Made by a program: the position numbers and the translations under genes
Origin: Streptomyces sp. AP-93
GTDB lineage: Bacteria; Actinomycetota; Actinomycetes; Streptomycetales; Streptomycetaceae
Assembly: GCF_022808175.1 (NCBI RefSeq)
Contig: NZ_JALGBX010000021.1
Location: 1-64,000 of the forward strand
Reading direction: 5' to 3'
DNA length: 64,000 nt
The notes under the pieces: model-generated
Seen by the model: only the letters and a program-made list of their open reading frames with translations
Databases searched by the model: none
Told to the model about the DNA's origin: nothing
Part shown: positions 44,043 to 53,840 of the stretch, in pieces
Layout of the letters: each line of letters starts with the position of its first letter
Position numbering within the stretch: position 1 is the first letter of the stretch

Positions 44043-44222
44043 TCAGCCCCAGGCGAGGTCGCCCTCGGCGGCGGCCGTGACGGTGTGGGCGCCGGCGCCG
44101 CCGGTGGTCTGTGCGCCGACGGCGGCCAGGGCCGCGAGCAGAGCCGCCCCCGCCAGGAGCGTGGCGAACCGGCCGCCCCGCGTGCGGTGGGTCCGGCTGG
44201 TGTGGATCGTCTCGTCTCGCAT
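44043..44222 (-). CDS. 59-residue exported peptide near argH
   Basis: ATG 44222, with GGGGGAC just upstream, opens a 59-residue protein: Arg-rich start (MRDETIHTSRTHRTRGGR), a hydrophobic helix (FATLLAGAALLAALAAVG) and an acidic end (EGDLAWG). The Arg-then-hydrophobic order suits Sec export or a membrane peptide. It is divergent to argH and next to the second LuxR gene. The C-terminal DLAWG recalls the LIWD end of the 11-residue ORF. It may be a pheromone or secreted effector; no family is known to me. Confidence 0.55.
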   Translation of the reverse strand: MRDETIHTSRTHRTRGGRFATLLAGAALLAALAAVGAQTTGGAGAHTVTAAAEGDLAWG

Positions 44223-44233
44223 GTGTCCCCCAT

Positions 44234-44260
44234 GGTTCGGTCGGTTCGGTCGGTTCGGTT
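44234..44260. repeat. Three 9-bp tandem repeats in the peptide gene 5' region
   Basis: GGTTCGGTC, GGTTCGGTC and GGTTCGGTT lie in tandem just before the peptide start. The rest of the 500-bp gap 44223-44723 has the argH promoter region and the hairpin at 44594-44632. Confidence 0.75.
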
Positions 44261-44593
44261 GGTGTTTGCGTTAGCGCACCAGGCGGTCGTTTCGGTAGCG
44301 ATCCGATGCTGGCCGTTCGCGGCGGGCCGGCGAAAGGGCTGTCGGCGTCCAGAAAGGGCCATGGCCGGATGCGGCCATGCTGCCCGGCCCGCCCCGGCGA
44401 AACCAGTCTGAATCACGCTCCGTTGCCCCCCAGACCGCCCGGAACCGGCCACTCCCCACCCAGCCCCACCGGCCCCGACCAGGCGCTGGTGACTGTCCGG
44501 AGGCGGACACGGCAGGTCATGGCCAGTGGACCGCCGTGGACAGCCTGTTGTCACCCCGTCAAGAATCAGGGCAGCCGTCGGCGGAGATGCTGA

Positions 44594-44632
44594 GCGCCGG
44601 AGGAACCCCCGTACGGGCCGTTCCTCCGGCGC
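44594..44632 (+). promoter_or_regulatory. Extended hairpin in the argH leader region
   Basis: A perfect 13-bp stem (44594-44606 with 44620-44632) encloses a loop containing the palindrome CCCGTACGGG, so nearly all bases pair. It lies 92 nt before argH. With no gene reading into it from the left on the plus strand, it could be an attenuator or a regulatory leader element. Confidence 0.5.
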
Positions 44633-44723
44633 CGCCCGGACGGCTGGAACAGCTGGCACGGCCGTAGCGGCCGGAGCGGCCGGCCCGGACATTCACGTAT
44701 GTGACGTATGTAAAGGGACAACA

Positions 44724-46265
44724 GTGACTGACAAGTTGTGGGGCGGCCGGTTCGACGAGGACATCACCCCCGATGTGCTCGACTACACGCTCACCACCGA
44801 TGTCGATGTACGGCTCGTCTTCGCCGACCTGTGGCAGGACATCGCCCACGTTCTGATGCTCGGCCGCCGCGAGATCATCCCCGTCGAGAACGCACGGGCC
44901 ATCCTCGGCGCGCTGCTGGGGCTGTGGGAGCGGCACGAGCGAGGTGAGCTGCGGCTGCGTCCCGAGCTGGAGGACGTGCACTTCAACATCGAGCAGATGG
45001 TCATCGAGGAGCTCGGCCGCGAGGTCGGCGGCCACATGCACACGGCCCGGTCCCGCAACGACCAGGTGTCCACCGATGCCCGCATGTACCTGCGCCGCGT
45101 CCAGCTCGACGCGGTCGCCGCGAACCTGGCGCTCGTCGACGTACTGCTGTCCTTCCCGGAGGAGGACCTCCTCGCGATCCTCCCCGGCTATACGCACAGC
45201 CAGGCGGCCCAGCCGGTCTCGGTGGGCTTCTGGAAGACCGCGCACGCGAGCATGCTGCTGCGTGACGTACGGCGACTGCGCGGCGTCTTCGACCGGACCG
45301 ACGAGTCCGCGCTCGGCGCGTGCGCACTGGCCGGCACCTCCTTCCCGCTGGACCGGGAACTGACCGCCCGGCTGCTCGGTTTCCGGGGGGTGCTCAGCCA
45401 CGCGCTGGACGCCACCAGCGCCCGCGACCACCTGATCGAGAGCGCGGCGGCCTTCGCGATCGGCGGGAACAACCTCTCCCGGATGGCCGAGGAGATCGTG
45501 CTGTGGAGCGGGCACGAGTACAGCCTGGTCGAGGTCCCCGACGCGTACGCCACCGGCAGCTCGATCATGCCGCAGAAGAAGAACCCGGTCGTAGCCGAGC
45601 TCACCCGGGGCCGGGCGGGCCGTACCGCCGGAACCCTCGTCCAGCTGCTCACCATGGCGAAGGGCGTCACCCTCGGCTACAGCTGCGACCTGCAGGACGA
45701 CAAGCCGTACCTGTGGAACGCCATCGACACCTACCTGTCGACGCTGCGGATCGTCGCCGGGCAGACCAAGGGGCTGCGGTTCAACAGCGCGCGCGGCGAG
45801 GACCTGTGCTGGGACAACTTCTCCACCGCGACCGAGCTTGCCAACTACCTGGTGTCCGACCGCGGCCTTCCCTTCCGTGAGGCGCACCACGTGGCCGGTT
45901 CGCTGGTCGGGGCCCTGCTCAAGCGCGGCGCGACGCTGCGGGACACCGCGGCGGGCGCGGAGATCCTCGCCGAACTCGGCCACCCGGTCGACGCGCAGAC
46001 ACTCACCGGGCTGTTCGCCCCGCGCAACGCGGTGACCAGCTACACCAGCCCCGGCGGGACCTCCCCGCAGAGCGTCGAGGCGGTCCGCGCCGAGCTGCGG
46101 CAGGCAGTGGAGGGGCACGCGGAGTGGCTGGAGAGCACCCGCGGCAAGCTGGACACCGCACACGCCGCCACCCTCCGGGCGGCCCGGGAGATCGCCGGCG
46201 GCGCGGACTTCGCCAAGGTCCTGGACACCGTCACCGCCGACCTGCCGCTGACCGAGCAGCGCTGA
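44724..46265 (+). CDS. argH: Argininosuccinate lyase-like enzyme
   Basis: A 513-residue member of the fumarase/aspartase superfamily: KLWGGRFDEDITP start, the TARSRNDQVSTDARMYLR signature (residues 113-130), and the mobile loop SSIMPQKKNP with catalytic Ser near 279. It should release fumarate from an argininosuccinate-type adduct, leaving a guanidino or related group. GTG 44724 follows AAAGGGA. About 40 residues longer than usual, mainly at the C-terminus. Adjacent argG, a formyltransferase and an exporter suggest it is not the housekeeping copy. Confidence 0.9.
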   Translation: MTDKLWGGRFDEDITPDVLDYTLTTDVDVRLVFADLWQDIAHVLMLGRREIIPVENARAILGALLGLWERHERGELRLRPELEDVHFNIEQMVIEELGREVGGHMHTARSRNDQVSTDARMYLRRVQLDAVAANLALVDVLLSFPEEDLLAILPGYTHSQAAQPVSVGFWKTAHASMLLRDVRRLRGVFDRTDESALGACALAGTSFPLDRELTARLLGFRGVLSHALDATSARDHLIESAAAFAIGGNNLSRMAEEIVLWSGHEYSLVEVPDAYATGSSIMPQKKNPVVAELTRGRAGRTAGTLVQLLTMAKGVTLGYSCDLQDDKPYLWNAIDTYLSTLRIVAGQTKGLRFNSARGEDLCWDNFSTATELANYLVSDRGLPFREAHHVAGSLVGALLKRGATLRDTAAGAEILAELGHPVDAQTLTGLFAPRNAVTSYTSPGGTSPQSVEAVRAELRQAVEGHAEWLESTRGKLDTAHAATLRAAREIAGGADFAKVLDTVTADLPLTEQR

Positions 46266-46314
46266 CCCGCTCCGGTCCGGGGGCAGCTCGGCCGGCCCAC
46301 TGCCCCCGCCCCCG

Positions 46315-46375
46315 GGCCGTCCCCGGGTCGACCCGGCGTCCCCCGGCCGTCCCCGGGGGCCGACCCGGCGTCCCC
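46315..46375. repeat. Two 30-bp imperfect direct repeats between argH and argG
   Basis: GGCCGTCCCCGGG with a CGACCCGGCGTCCCC tail occurs twice in tandem in the 143-bp gap between the two genes. Confidence 0.75.
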
Positions 46376-46408
46376 GGCCCACATCACACACCACACCACG
46401 GAGTACCC

Positions 46409-47580
<1,172 letters not shown>

Positions 47581-47581
<1 letters not shown>

Positions 47582-47658
47582 CCGGGACCGAGACCGTGAC
47601 TGCGACCGCAACCGCAACCGCAACTGTGACCGCGACTGTGAACGCGACTGTGAACGAA
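47581..47658. repeat. Thirteen in-frame hexamer repeats (acNgNN)
   Basis: From 47581 the sequence is a run of six-base units such as ACCGCA and ACTGTG. It is in frame with the formyltransferase and would code TATATATVTATV-like dipeptides if translation starts at the GTG overlapping the argG stop. Confidence 0.7.
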
Positions 47659-47676
47659 AGGAACGAGGCCAACCCG

Positions 47677-48624
47677 ATGCGCATCGTCTTCATGGGTTAC
47701 CAGACCTGGGGGCACCGCGTCCTGGAGGCCCTGCTGGCCTCCGGGCACGAGGTTCCGCTGGTCATCACCCATCCCGCCAGCGGCCACGTGTACGAGACCA
47801 TCTGGAACGACTCGGTCGTTCAGCTGGCCGAGCGGCACGGCATACCCGTACTGGAGCGGAAGTACGCCAACGACGACGAGGTGGCCGAGGAACTGGAGCG
47901 GCTGCGGCCGGACCTGCTGGTCTCCTCGGACTGGCGCACCTGGGTGGCGCCGCGGATCTACGGGCTGGCCACCTACGGCGCCATCAACGTCCATGACGCG
48001 CTGCTGCCGCGCTACGGCGGTTTCGCGCCGTTGAACTGGGCGCTGGTCAACGGTGAGTCCGAGGTCGGTGTCACCGTGCACTTCATGAACGAGGACTTCG
48101 ACCTCGGCGACATCGTGGTGCAGCAGCGGGTGGCGGTGGAGGAAAAGGACACCGTCACGGACCTGTTCCACAAGACGGTCGAGCTGTTCGCGCCGGCGAC
48201 GCTGGAGGCCATCGACCTGATCGGTTCCGGCCGTACCGAATGGACCAGGCAGGACCCGGCACAGGCCACGTTCTTCCACAAGCGGTCGATCGAGGACAGC
48301 CGCGTCGACTGGACCTGGTCCGCGCGGGACATCGGCAACCTGGTCCGGGCGCAAGTGGACCCTTACCCCAACGCCTTCGCGTACTACAAGGGCGAGCGGA
48401 TCCGGATCCTGGCCGCCTCGGTCTCGAAGCTCCGTCTCGGCGGAACCGTCGGCCGGGTGTTCCGGCCGGAGGGTGAGGGTGTCGCCGTGGTCTGCGGGCC
48501 CGACGCGCGCCGTGGCACGGAGTACGGAGTGGTGGTGGAGCGGGTCCGGACCGACGACGGGCGGGAGCTGTCCGGGGTGGAGTTCTTCCGCACCATGGGC
48601 GGATATCTGACGAGCCGTCCGTAG
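47677..48624 (+). CDS. Formyltransferase (methionyl-tRNA/UDP-sugar formyltransferase-like)
   Basis: A 315-residue protein with the N10-formyl-THF-binding fold. The catalytic trio is Asn104, His106 (INVHDALLP) and Asp142 (NEDFDLGDI), and a C-terminal OB-like domain follows. ATG 47677 with AAAGG and GAGG is used; GTG 47578 would add about 33 residues coded by the hexamer repeat. It differs from the housekeeping Fmt and may formylate an amino-acid or amine intermediate made by the ArgG/ArgH pair. Formyltransferase plus crotonase also recalls the two halves of HypX. Confidence 0.82.
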   Translation: MRIVFMGYQTWGHRVLEALLASGHEVPLVITHPASGHVYETIWNDSVVQLAERHGIPVLERKYANDDEVAEELERLRPDLLVSSDWRTWVAPRIYGLATYGAINVHDALLPRYGGFAPLNWALVNGESEVGVTVHFMNEDFDLGDIVVQQRVAVEEKDTVTDLFHKTVELFAPATLEAIDLIGSGRTEWTRQDPAQATFFHKRSIEDSRVDWTWSARDIGNLVRAQVDPYPNAFAYYKGERIRILAASVSKLRLGGTVGRVFRPEGEGVAVVCGPDARRGTEYGVVVERVRTDDGRELSGVEFFRTMGGYLTSRP

Positions 48625-48631
48625 CGTCCGG

Positions 48632-48679
48632 CCGCTGCGAACCCTGACCGCTGCGAACGCCGACCGCTGCGAACGCTGA
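48632..48679. repeat. Three exact-phase 16-bp repeats between formyltransferase and EamA
   Basis: CCGCTGCGAACCCTGA, CCGCTGCGAACGCCGA and CCGCTGCGAACGCTGA follow each other without gaps. Confidence 0.85.
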
Positions 48680-48732
48680 CCGAGGCGGTCCCCCGCCGGG
48701 GACCGCCTCCCGCACCTTTCAAGGAGTAACCG

Positions 48733-49581
48733 GTGAATCTGTTCCTGGCCCTCGCGTCCGCGATGGTGCTCGGCTCTGCTGACTTCGTCGGCGGTCTGGC
48801 GGCGAAACACGCCCGCGCGGCGGTGGTCGTCTGCTGGTCGAACACCGCCGGTCTGCTGACGGCCCTGGCGTTCGCCGGGATCCTCTCCCGTGGCGGGACC
48901 AGCTGGTCTGAGGCCCTCTGGGGCGGGCTCGCGGGACTGTGCGGCAGCCTGGGGGCGATCCTGCTCTACCACGCGCTGGCCAACGGCGTGATGAGCCTGG
49001 TCGCCCCGACGACCGCGGCGGCGGCAGCCGCCCTGCCGGTGATCGCCGGGGTGCTGTCGGGTGACCGGCTCACCGGCCTGGCCGTGATCGGTGTGCTGTG
49101 CGCCCTCGCGGCGGTGCTGATGGTGTCGTTGTCCGGGGACGGTTCCGAGGGTGCGGCCGACCGGCGCAAGATGGCCCGCAGCGTGGGTCTCGCGCTGCTG
49201 GCCGGCGCCGGGTTCGGGCTGTTCTTCGTGCTGCTGGCGCACACCCCGAGCGACTCCAGCCTGTGGCCGCTGGTGTGGGCGCGCTGTGCTTCGCTGAGCC
49301 TGCTGCTGGTGCTGGCGCTGGTACGGCGCACGTCGCTCCGCATGCCGGCCACTCCGGCCCGGCTCGCGCTGCTGTCGGGGGTGCTGGACATGGGGTCGAG
49401 CATCCTGTTCCTGGTCGCGGTCAAGTCGGGCAGCCTCGCCATCGTCGGGCTGCTGGCTTCGCTGTATCCGATCAGCACGGTGCTGCTGGCGCGGATCGTG
49501 CTCAAGGAGCGCATCCGCAAGGTGCAGCACATCGGGGTCGTCCTCGCGCTGGGAAGTGTGCTGCTGCTCGCGTGGAGCTGA
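48733..49581 (+). CDS. EamA (DMT) family transporter
   Basis: A 282-residue protein with about ten hydrophobic helices arranged as two EamA units (3-137 and 150-280), each ending in the LGxxLLLxxW-like helix. AAGGAG precedes GTG 48733. DMT proteins export amino acids or metabolites; here it is a plausible exporter for the product of the argH-argG-formyltransferase genes. Confidence 0.87.
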   Translation: MNLFLALASAMVLGSADFVGGLAAKHARAAVVVCWSNTAGLLTALAFAGILSRGGTSWSEALWGGLAGLCGSLGAILLYHALANGVMSLVAPTTAAAAAALPVIAGVLSGDRLTGLAVIGVLCALAAVLMVSLSGDGSEGAADRRKMARSVGLALLAGAGFGLFFVLLAHTPSDSSLWPLVWARCASLSLLLVLALVRRTSLRMPATPARLALLSGVLDMGSSILFLVAVKSGSLAIVGLLASLYPISTVLLARIVLKERIRKVQHIGVVLALGSVLLLAWS

Positions 49582-49643
49582 CCCCGCACGGATCGTCCGG
49601 TCCCCGACCGCCCCGCCCCGTCCCTTCTCCCCCTGGAGCCCGC

Positions 49644-50468
49644 ATGCCTGCCGGTGACCCGACCGCACCGCCCGGGGTCACGCCCCGCACGGAACCCGCT
49701 GTGCGGTCCGACCGGGACACGGTCCGGTGCGAGCGCCACGGCCCGGTGGCGGTCGTGGTGCTGACGGGCCCGCACCACGCGAATGCACTGAGCCGGCGGC
49801 GCATGCGCGAACTACGGGACCTGCTGCAACAGTTGGAGGCCGACCCGGCAGTGCGGGCCGTGGTGCTGCGCGCCGACGAGACGTACTCCTTCTCGGTGGG
49901 CGGCGACTTCCACGAGATGCAGCATTTCGTGGGCGGTGCGGAGGTCGACGCGTGGAGCGACGACATCGCCGACCTGTGCGTCACGGCCCTTGAGATCACC
50001 AAACCGGTGGTGGCGGCCCTGGACGGCCATGTGATGGGTGTCGGCCTGCTGCTCGCCCTCGCATGCGACTACCGCGTCGGGGCCGAGAGCTGCTCGCTGC
50101 GGATGCCGCAGTTCCGGCTGGGGATGGCCGGGGTGTACGCCGGGTACGCCCTGGAGCGTGCCCTCGGCCGGTCCCTGATGCAGGAGATGCTGATCTCGGG
50201 TGAGCCGTGGTCGGCGGAGGACGCGCTGAGCGACGGCCTGCTGCACCAGGTCGTTCCCGACATCGACCTGTTCGCCACGGCGCTGCGGCTCGCCGGGCGG
50301 TTCGGCACGTACGACGCTTCGGCGTTCCGGGTCACCAAACGCCATATGAACCGGGCGTACGCCCAGGGGTTCCGCGAGGTGCAGCGCACCGCCGGGTCCT
50401 CCCATCGCGCCGGCTTCGCCACCGGCGAGCCGCAGCGGCGCATGCGCCGCATCCTCGGGGCGGACTGA
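49644..50468 (+). CDS. Enoyl-CoA hydratase/isomerase-like protein of the arg cluster
   Basis: A 274-residue crotonase-fold protein starting ATG 49644 after CTGGAG. It has LTGPHHANALSRRRMRELRDLL, oxyanion-type segments TYSFSVGGDFHEM and DGHVMGVGLLLALACDYRVG, and a typical tail. A 35-residue Pro/Thr-rich lead precedes the domain. It may act on a CoA-linked or acyl intermediate; paired with the formyltransferase it resembles the crotonase half of HypX. Reaction unknown. Confidence 0.82.
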   Translation: MPAGDPTAPPGVTPRTEPAVRSDRDTVRCERHGPVAVVVLTGPHHANALSRRRMRELRDLLQQLEADPAVRAVVLRADETYSFSVGGDFHEMQHFVGGAEVDAWSDDIADLCVTALEITKPVVAALDGHVMGVGLLLALACDYRVGAESCSLRMPQFRLGMAGVYAGYALERALGRSLMQEMLISGEPWSAEDALSDGLLHQVVPDIDLFATALRLAGRFGTYDASAFRVTKRHMNRAYAQGFREVQRTAGSSHRAGFATGEPQRRMRRILGAD

Positions 50469-50530
50469 GCCGGGGACTCGACGCCTGCCACGCGGAACTC
50501 CTGGGCGCCGCCGAGACGTTGTTTGGCGCC

Positions 50531-52570
50531 TCAGCGGGTGCGGAGTTCGCGTTTGAGGACCTTTCCGCTCGCGTTGCGCGGGAGTTCGGAGACGAACTCC
50601 ACCTCCCTCGGGACCTTGTAGTTGGCCATTTCCCGGCGGGACCAGGCGATCAGGTCGTCGGCCGTGAGGACCGCGCCGGGGCGGCGCACCGCGTACGCCT
50701 TGCCGACTTCGCCCAGGCGCGGGTCGGGGATGCCGACCACCGCGATGTCGGCGATGTCGGGGTGCAGGCCGAGGAGTTGCTCGATCTCGGCGGGGTAGGC
50801 GTTGAAGCCGCCGACGATGAACATGTCCTTGATCCGGTCGGTGATGCGCAGGTTCCCGGCGGCGTCGAGTACGCCGACGTCGCCGGTGCGGAGCCAGCCC
50901 TCGGGGGTGATGGCCTCGGCGGTTTCGGCCGGGTCCTCGAAGTAGCCCCGCATCACGTTGTGGCCGCGTACCCACACCTCCCCGGCCCGGCCGGCGGGCT
51001 GCGGCCCGCCGGCCTGGTCCACGATCCTGACCTCCGTCCCGGGGATGGCCCGGCCCGAGGTCGAAGCGATGATCTCCGCCGGGTCGCCGCGGCGGCACAT
51101 CGTGACGATGCCGCTGGCCTCGGAGAGTCCGTACGCGGTGAGGACGGTGCCGATGTGCAGCTCGCCGCGGAGCCGTTCGACGAGCTGGAGGGGGACCACG
51201 GCGGCGCCGGTGACGACCAGGCGCAGGGCCGAGAGGTCGTGGTGGTCGCGCTGGGGGTGGTCGAGGAGGGACTGGTGCAGGGTGGGCGGGCCGGGGAGTA
51301 CGGAGATCCGCTCGGCGGCGATGTTGGCGAGGACGGTGTCCACGTTGAAGACGGGCTGGGGGACCATCGTGGCCCCGCGCATCAGGCAGGCGATGACCCC
51401 GGCCTTGTAGCCGAAGGTGTGGAAGAAGGGGTTCACGATCAGGTAGCGGTCGCCCTCGCGCAGTCCGGCGAGCTCGCTCCAGACCTCGTAGCAGCGCAGG
51501 GTCTGGGCGTGGGAGATGACGGCGCCCTTGGGGCTGCCGGTCGTGCCCGAGGTGAAGATGATGTCCGAGGGGGCGGTGGCGGGGATCGCGTCCGTGCGGG
51601 CGCGGACGGCCTCGGCGGATATGGAATCGCCGCCGGTCAGGAACTCCTTCCAGGTGCGGAAGCAGCTGGGGGCGTCCTCGGACAGGACGACGACCTGCTC
51701 CAGGTGCGGCAGGCCGGGCAGCGGGCCGGAGCCCTCGCCCTCGGCGGCGGCGCGGCGCAGGGAGGCGACGTAGGAGGTACCGAGGAAGGTGCCGGTGACG
51801 AAGAGGAGCCGGGCGCGGCTGCGCTCGAGGACGTAGGCGGCTTCGGAGCCCTTGAAACGGGTGTTGAGGGGCACGAGGACGGCTCCGGCGGAGACGGCGC
51901 CGAGCGCGGAGACGATCCACTCGAGGGTGTTGGGCGCCCAGACGGCAACCCGGTCCCCCGGTTCCACACCGGCCGCCATGCAGGCGGCGGCGGCCCGCTC
52001 GACACGCTCGCCGAGCTGCGCGTAGTCGATCCGGACCCGCCCGTCGACGACGGCCTCACGCCCGGCGAAGCGCGCGGCGGCATCGCGGACGAGCCCGCCG
52101 ATGCTGGTCCAGGCGAGGTCGCCACGATGCTCCAGGCCGGAGTCGGCGGGGGCGGCCAGGGCCCCCGGGGCCACCGGGGCCACCAGGGCCACCGGGGCCA
52201 CCGGGGCGGGCTCGGCCCCGGCCGCGGCGACGGCCCGGGCCGTCGGGCCCGCCGAACCTGTCAGGCCCTCGGCTGCGGCCGCAGCCCCGGGGCCACTTCC
52301 GGACCCCGGGGCAGAACCCGACGCAGAGCCCGGGGCGGACCCGCCCCTGGGGGCAGGTGCGGCCCACGGCTCCCGCCCGGCGGCGACGCCGGTCACGGTC
52401 CCGGGCCGGGACTCGGCGCCCGGATCGGCGGCGCCGCCTGCGGACCCGCCTGCGGGACCGGCGCTCGCAGCGGCGGTACCGGCCCGCGGGCCCCCTCCCC
52501 GCCCCGCTCCCGGCGCCGGAGGCGCCCCCGCCCCCGTCGTCTCGGCGAGCCCGTGTGCGTCCTCGGCCAT
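50531..52570 (-). CDS. AMP-forming acyl-CoA ligase with long N-terminal extension
   Basis: A 679-residue ANL-superfamily ligase. The adenylation motif FTSGTTGSPKGAV is at about 335-347, followed by the YGLSE segment and C-terminal GFNAYPAEIEQLLG and NASGKVLKREL with the catalytic Lys. The closest family I recognise is FadD3/FadD-type acyl-CoA ligases. Residues 1-145 are a Gly/Ala/Pro-rich extension unusual for the family. It may be a translational artefact, though the operator at 52599 sits just before this start. It is divergent to the thiolase operon. Confidence 0.85.
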   Translation of the reverse strand: MAEDAHGLAETTGAGAPPAPGAGRGGGPRAGTAAASAGPAGGSAGGAADPGAESRPGTVTGVAAGREPWAAPAPRGGSAPGSASGSAPGSGSGPGAAAAAEGLTGSAGPTARAVAAAGAEPAPVAPVALVAPVAPGALAAPADSGLEHRGDLAWTSIGGLVRDAAARFAGREAVVDGRVRIDYAQLGERVERAAAACMAAGVEPGDRVAVWAPNTLEWIVSALGAVSAGAVLVPLNTRFKGSEAAYVLERSRARLLFVTGTFLGTSYVASLRRAAAEGEGSGPLPGLPHLEQVVVLSEDAPSCFRTWKEFLTGGDSISAEAVRARTDAIPATAPSDIIFTSGTTGSPKGAVISHAQTLRCYEVWSELAGLREGDRYLIVNPFFHTFGYKAGVIACLMRGATMVPQPVFNVDTVLANIAAERISVLPGPPTLHQSLLDHPQRDHHDLSALRLVVTGAAVVPLQLVERLRGELHIGTVLTAYGLSEASGIVTMCRRGDPAEIIASTSGRAIPGTEVRIVDQAGGPQPAGRAGEVWVRGHNVMRGYFEDPAETAEAITPEGWLRTGDVGVLDAAGNLRITDRIKDMFIVGGFNAYPAEIEQLLGLHPDIADIAVVGIPDPRLGEVGKAYAVRRPGAVLTADDLIAWSRREMANYKVPREVEFVSELPRNASGKVLKRELRTR

Positions 52571-52598
52571 CGTCCGCCCCTCCCTGCAACACCAGTAG

Positions 52599-52613
52599 CT
52601 GACTATCCGTCAG
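52599..52613. promoter_or_regulatory. Near-palindromic operator CTGACT-ATC-CGTCAG
   Basis: One mismatch from the CTGACG-N3-CGTCAG palindrome. It sits between the divergent ligase (start 52570) and thiolase (start 52665), so one site may control both. Confidence 0.6.
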
Positions 52614-52664
52614 ATTAGCTGTAGCCTTCGCGGCTGTCAGTACTGGTGCACCCCGGAGGTGGCG

Positions 52665-53816
52665 ATGGCGGCAACACTCAAGGACGCTACGGCGATAGTC
52701 GGCATCGGGCAGACCGCCTTTGCCAAACAACTGCCGCAGTCCGAAAAGGAACTGGCCTGCCGGGCCATACTCGCGGCGCTCGACGACGCGGGCATAGACC
52801 CGTCCGAGGTCGACGCGTTCTCCTCCTACACGATGGAGGAGACCGACGAGGTGGAGGTCGCCAAAGCCATCGGCGCCGGCGACGTCACCTTCTTCTCCAA
52901 GATCGGCTACGGCGGCGGCGGCTCCTGCGCCACCGTCGGCCACCTGGCCGCCGCCGTCGCCACCGGCCAGGCGAGCGTCGGCGTCGCCTGGCGCTCGCGC
53001 AAGCGCGGCTCGGGGCCGCGGCCGTGGAAGAACACCGCCGTCCAGCTCCCCACCCCCGGCCAGTGGACGCGCCCCTTCGGCCTGCTGCGCCCCGCCGACG
53101 AGATCGGCATGCTGGCCCGCCGCTACATGCACGAGTACGGCGCCACCCGCGACCACCTCTTCAACGTCGCGATGGCCTGCCGCAACCGGGCCAACGAGAA
53201 CCCGGCCGCGATGATGTACGAGCGCCCGCTGACCCGCGAGATGTACATGACCGCCCGCATGATCAGCGACCCGCTCTGCCTCTTCGACAACTGCCTGGAG
53301 ACCGACGGCGCGCTGGCCTGCGTCATCGTGAGCGCCGAGCGCGCCCGCGACTGCCGGCAGAAGCCCGTCTACGTCCACTCCGTCGCCCAGGGCCTGCCCT
53401 CCCAGCACCACGGCATGGTCAACTACTGGAACGACGACCCGCTGTCCGGCCCCGCCTGGACCGCCGCCCGACACCTGTGGAAACAGGCCGACTTCGGGCC
53501 CCAGGACGTGGACGTCGCCCAGATCTACGACGCCTTCACCCCCCTGATCCCGCTCTCCCTGGAGGGCTACGGCTTCTGCGGGCGCGGCGAAGGCGCCTCC
53601 TTCACCGAGGGCGGCGCCCTGGAGATCGGCGGCCGGCTCCCCATCAACACCGGCGGCGGCGGCCTCAGCGAGGCCTACGTGCACGGCTTCAACCTGATCA
53701 ACGAGGGCGTCAAGCAGCTCCGCGGCATCTCCACCGCCCAGGTGCCCGACGCCGCGACCTGCCTGGTGACCGCGGGCGAGGGTGTCCCGACGTCCGCCAT
53801 CCTGCTGCGCGCCTGA
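52665..53816 (+). CDS. Thiolase-like lipid-transfer protein
   Basis: A 383-residue thiolase-fold protein lacking the usual acetyl-CoA thiolase active-site layout, as in Ltp2/SCP-x type aldolases. It has GYGGGGSCATVGHLAA (about 84-98) and TGGGGLSEAYVHGFN. Such proteins pair with a DUF35/OB-fold subunit to perform retro-aldol side-chain cleavage. The next gene encodes that partner. ATG 52665 with GGAGG is used; GTG 52659 is the alternative. Confidence 0.85.
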   Translation: MAATLKDATAIVGIGQTAFAKQLPQSEKELACRAILAALDDAGIDPSEVDAFSSYTMEETDEVEVAKAIGAGDVTFFSKIGYGGGGSCATVGHLAAAVATGQASVGVAWRSRKRGSGPRPWKNTAVQLPTPGQWTRPFGLLRPADEIGMLARRYMHEYGATRDHLFNVAMACRNRANENPAAMMYERPLTREMYMTARMISDPLCLFDNCLETDGALACVIVSAERARDCRQKPVYVHSVAQGLPSQHHGMVNYWNDDPLSGPAWTAARHLWKQADFGPQDVDVAQIYDAFTPLIPLSLEGYGFCGRGEGASFTEGGALEIGGRLPINTGGGGLSEAYVHGFNLINEGVKQLRGISTAQVPDAATCLVTAGEGVPTSAILLRA

Positions 53817-53840
53817 GGACCCGAGGAGCTGAAGAATACG

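Noticed and set aside
44519..44593. Short plus-strand ORF of 24 codons upstream of argH
   Set aside because: No good ribosome site and no recognisable pattern; it ends just before the hairpin at 44594.
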